DNA of 64,000 bases, taken from the NCBI GenBank assembly GCA_034509755.1, contig CM067546.1:28511876-28575875 (forward strand), read 5' to 3'. The notes beneath the pieces are model-generated. The model searched no databases. It was not told the origin of the DNA and saw only the letters and a list, made by a program, of their open reading frames with translations. The DNA comes from Anisodus tanguticus. Its lineage: Eukaryota; Streptophyta; Magnoliopsida; Solanales; Solanaceae. The translations under genes and the position numbers were made by a program. Below, piece after piece: positions 62,360 to 64,000 of this stretch (within the stretch, counting starts at the first letter, position 1; each line of letters opens with the position of its first letter).

Positions 62360-62502
62360 AATTAAGGAACAAAAGGAGAATTAGGGTTTCGGAAAAAAAA
62401 TTGAAAGGGAGGTGGACGGCCGAAGGGGGGCGACCGAAGGAGAGTAGGGCGGCGGAAGGTTTTGTGGTTAAGGAAAAAATTTGCACTAGACTGTTGATAC
62501 CA

Positions 62503-62693
62503 TGAAAGAGAATAATACATTGATTATTTTCATGAATGTAAATGGTTTATATACATGATATACAATAGTAATTCTATGCTATAATTATGGAAATTAAATA
62601 TTTTCCTAACTAATATAAAATATTGCTACGATAATTACAGATATACAAAATCACTAATTATACCAAAAGAATATAGTTCCATATATTCTATCA
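62503..62693 (-). repeat. 5' LTR of Copia element 2
   Basis: On the minus strand TGATAGAATATATGGAAC to ATTCTCTTTCA, 191 bp, followed by the primer site. Confidence 0.93.
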
Positions 62694-63057
62694 CTCTATT
62701 ATAGACTCATCTATTATTAATGATTGCAGGTCCCTCATCCACCTGTTCCGTGATCCACCTATCCAGCACGCATACAGGGAGTACAACATGGTAGATGATC
62801 GCCTTGTTCGTTTTGGTGCAGATATCTCTGAAAGCACAGTCACTTTTTTTGCAGAGCCACCCCCGTTCGTGCTTAAACTCCTTCAGGAAGATAGAGATGG
62901 CGTAGTTAACCGTTGGATAGCACCTCGACATAGTCGAGCATGCAGTGTCTTTTCTAACTTAGTTATGGAAAAACGTATGTCTAGATGTAGCTCTGTGTTT
63001 GGTTGTAATAATATGTCCCTAGTACTAGTATTGTTTCTTGTTCTTGTACTGCCATGA

Positions 63058-64000
63058 GGCTATGTCAACACCCTGTAATGCCTTAATATTAATAGAAGAA
63101 ATCATTTACTACCAAAAAATAATAATTTGAATGATGAAGATTTATAACAAAGTCTTACTATCATAAAAATGTTATCGTTCAAAAATTTATATAAAAAATT
63201 GTTTCATCCACTTTCACCGTTAATCATCATCACCGCCTATCATTATTCGCTAGAATCACCCACCATAAGCAATTTGTTGCCTTCCTTTTATTGGAAGTTT
63301 TATAGTGATTACTTTTGGCAGAAAATACTCTTGTATATTTATTGTTGAAAAAATAAAAAGATAGTAGTTTGTTGCAAGTCCTTGTCACACCTCTGATATT
63401 AATTACTCTTTGGCATGCACTTAATTCATCTGGTGATGAGTCATGACCAAAGTAAATGTTTCTCAAAGTTTTTAAGGGCCACAATTTTTTTCACAAATAT
63501 TTCGTGAAGAGTATATTTCAGTCTCGCCGAGGTTAATATATAAAAGAGAAATCCCTTTTATCGAAAATCTTCAAATTTAAAAGTCTAAATATGTTGAGAA
63601 TTAAATTAATTTACTGGTTTCCCTTCATTTTGAGGAAAACAATTGGTCGTGCTCTGTTAATAAACTGCAATTAATAACGACAAAAAAGATGTTTTCGAGC
63701 TTTTTTTCTAACGCATGTAATTGTGAGAGGAATTATTAGAGTGAACACAAAAATAAAAGTAGTAATACTTTAAAACTATAAATAAAAGAAATTAAGAAGC
63801 ACAGATACAAAAGAAGTGGACCAAGGAGTTTATTTAGAACTAACAACACGAATACAATCTTTACCCCCAAATGGTCCATACTCCATACTAACAAAAAGAA
63901 AAAGAAAACATATTAGCAAACTAACATCTTTCTCTTAGTAATTATTGAACACCATAATTATGCAGCATTATATTGATACCATACTTTAAGTGGTTCGAAG
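63058..64000. other. AT-rich flank without supported genes
   Basis: Mostly AT-rich. The minus frame 63484-63230 (MWPLKTLRNIYFGHDSSPDE) has a weakly protein-like start but then turns to low-quality sequence; I do not call a gene. Confidence 0.4.

Larger units (their letters stand above)
57814..62693 (-). mobile_element. Copia element 2, full length, 5-bp target duplication
   Basis: Minus-strand element with LTRs at 62503-62693 and 57814-58003, primer site TGGTATCAACAG (62502-62491 on the minus strand), purine tract CTGCGGGAGTG before the 3' LTR, and CTCTA on both sides (57809-57813, 62694-62698). Same family as element 1: gag, integrase and reverse transcriptase align throughout at what looks like about 75-80 percent protein identity, and the LTR ends agree. 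It is more decayed, with stops in every domain. Confidence 0.95.
52466..63057 (+). pseudogene. RNase H-domain (RVT_3-type) reading frame split by two Copia elements
   Basis: Host pieces: 52466-52578, 57352-57813 and 62699-63057. With the elements and one target copy removed, the frame is open across both junctions (SLPH then SIPTKIFMF; ILHDFS then IIDSSIINDCRS). Piece 2 has FLLWHLWHIRNK, then the RNase H domain: LHTDAS, GGIGGVFRNSAGNW, HRVKQELMSL, IIVDVES; piece 3 ends it with HAYREYNMVDDRLVRFGADI. The four acidic catalytic residues (D, E, D, D) are all present. One frameshift near 57610 separates LHTDAS from GGIGG. Domains like this occur at the ends of plant L1-type LINEs and in stand-alone RNase H-like genes; I cannot tell which this was. 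Confidence 0.75.

Noticed and set aside
63230..63484. Possible leucine-rich resistance-gene fragment (LKTLRNIYFGHDSS)
   Set aside because: Only about 25 residues look protein-like; no second repeat or NB-ARC motif is visible.

Overview
The window looks like a gene-poor, transposon-rich stretch of a plant nuclear genome, most likely an asterid of the nightshade family. This rests on plant intron/exon genes, Au-type SINEs, an RTE-clade LINE family, Stowaway-like MITEs, and Copia, Tat/Ogre-like Gypsy and hAT elements of the kind found in Solanaceae. The family assignment is inference; no marker here fixes the species.

Layout. 1-9049 is a minus-strand Ty3/Gypsy element of Tat/Ogre type: a 3.5 kb LTR (5542-9049), a tRNA-Arg-like primer site, a decayed gag, and tandem repeats where the 3' untranslated part should lie. 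9050-11229 shows no convincing gene and leads through a polypurine tract into a second Gypsy-type LTR (11230-13674). 13.9-17.1 kb is a decayed minus-strand Copia element. 17.6-29.1 kb holds two truncated plus-strand Copia elements (A and B) and a 2.3 kb direct duplication of the left junction of A (copy C). 30615-34204 is a decayed hAT element with an intact 8-bp target duplication.

Two host genes follow, both on the minus strand. 34886-43657 is an 11-exon homologue of the XPF/RAD1 repair nuclease UVH1; it carries two 1-bp frameshifts and a premature stop near its end. 45053-51132 is a 5-exon gene for a membrane-anchored cyclophilin-like protein. Their introns and flanks hold two RTE LINE copies and three Au-SINEs with target duplications, three MITEs, and a 304-bp tandem duplication reaching into cyclophilin exon 1.

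52.5-63.1 kb is an RNase H-domain reading frame split by two full-length Copia elements of one family, inserted tail to tail only 467 bp apart. Each has matching 5-bp target duplications, and the host frame runs on across both insertion sites. The rest, to 64000, shows nothing I can support.
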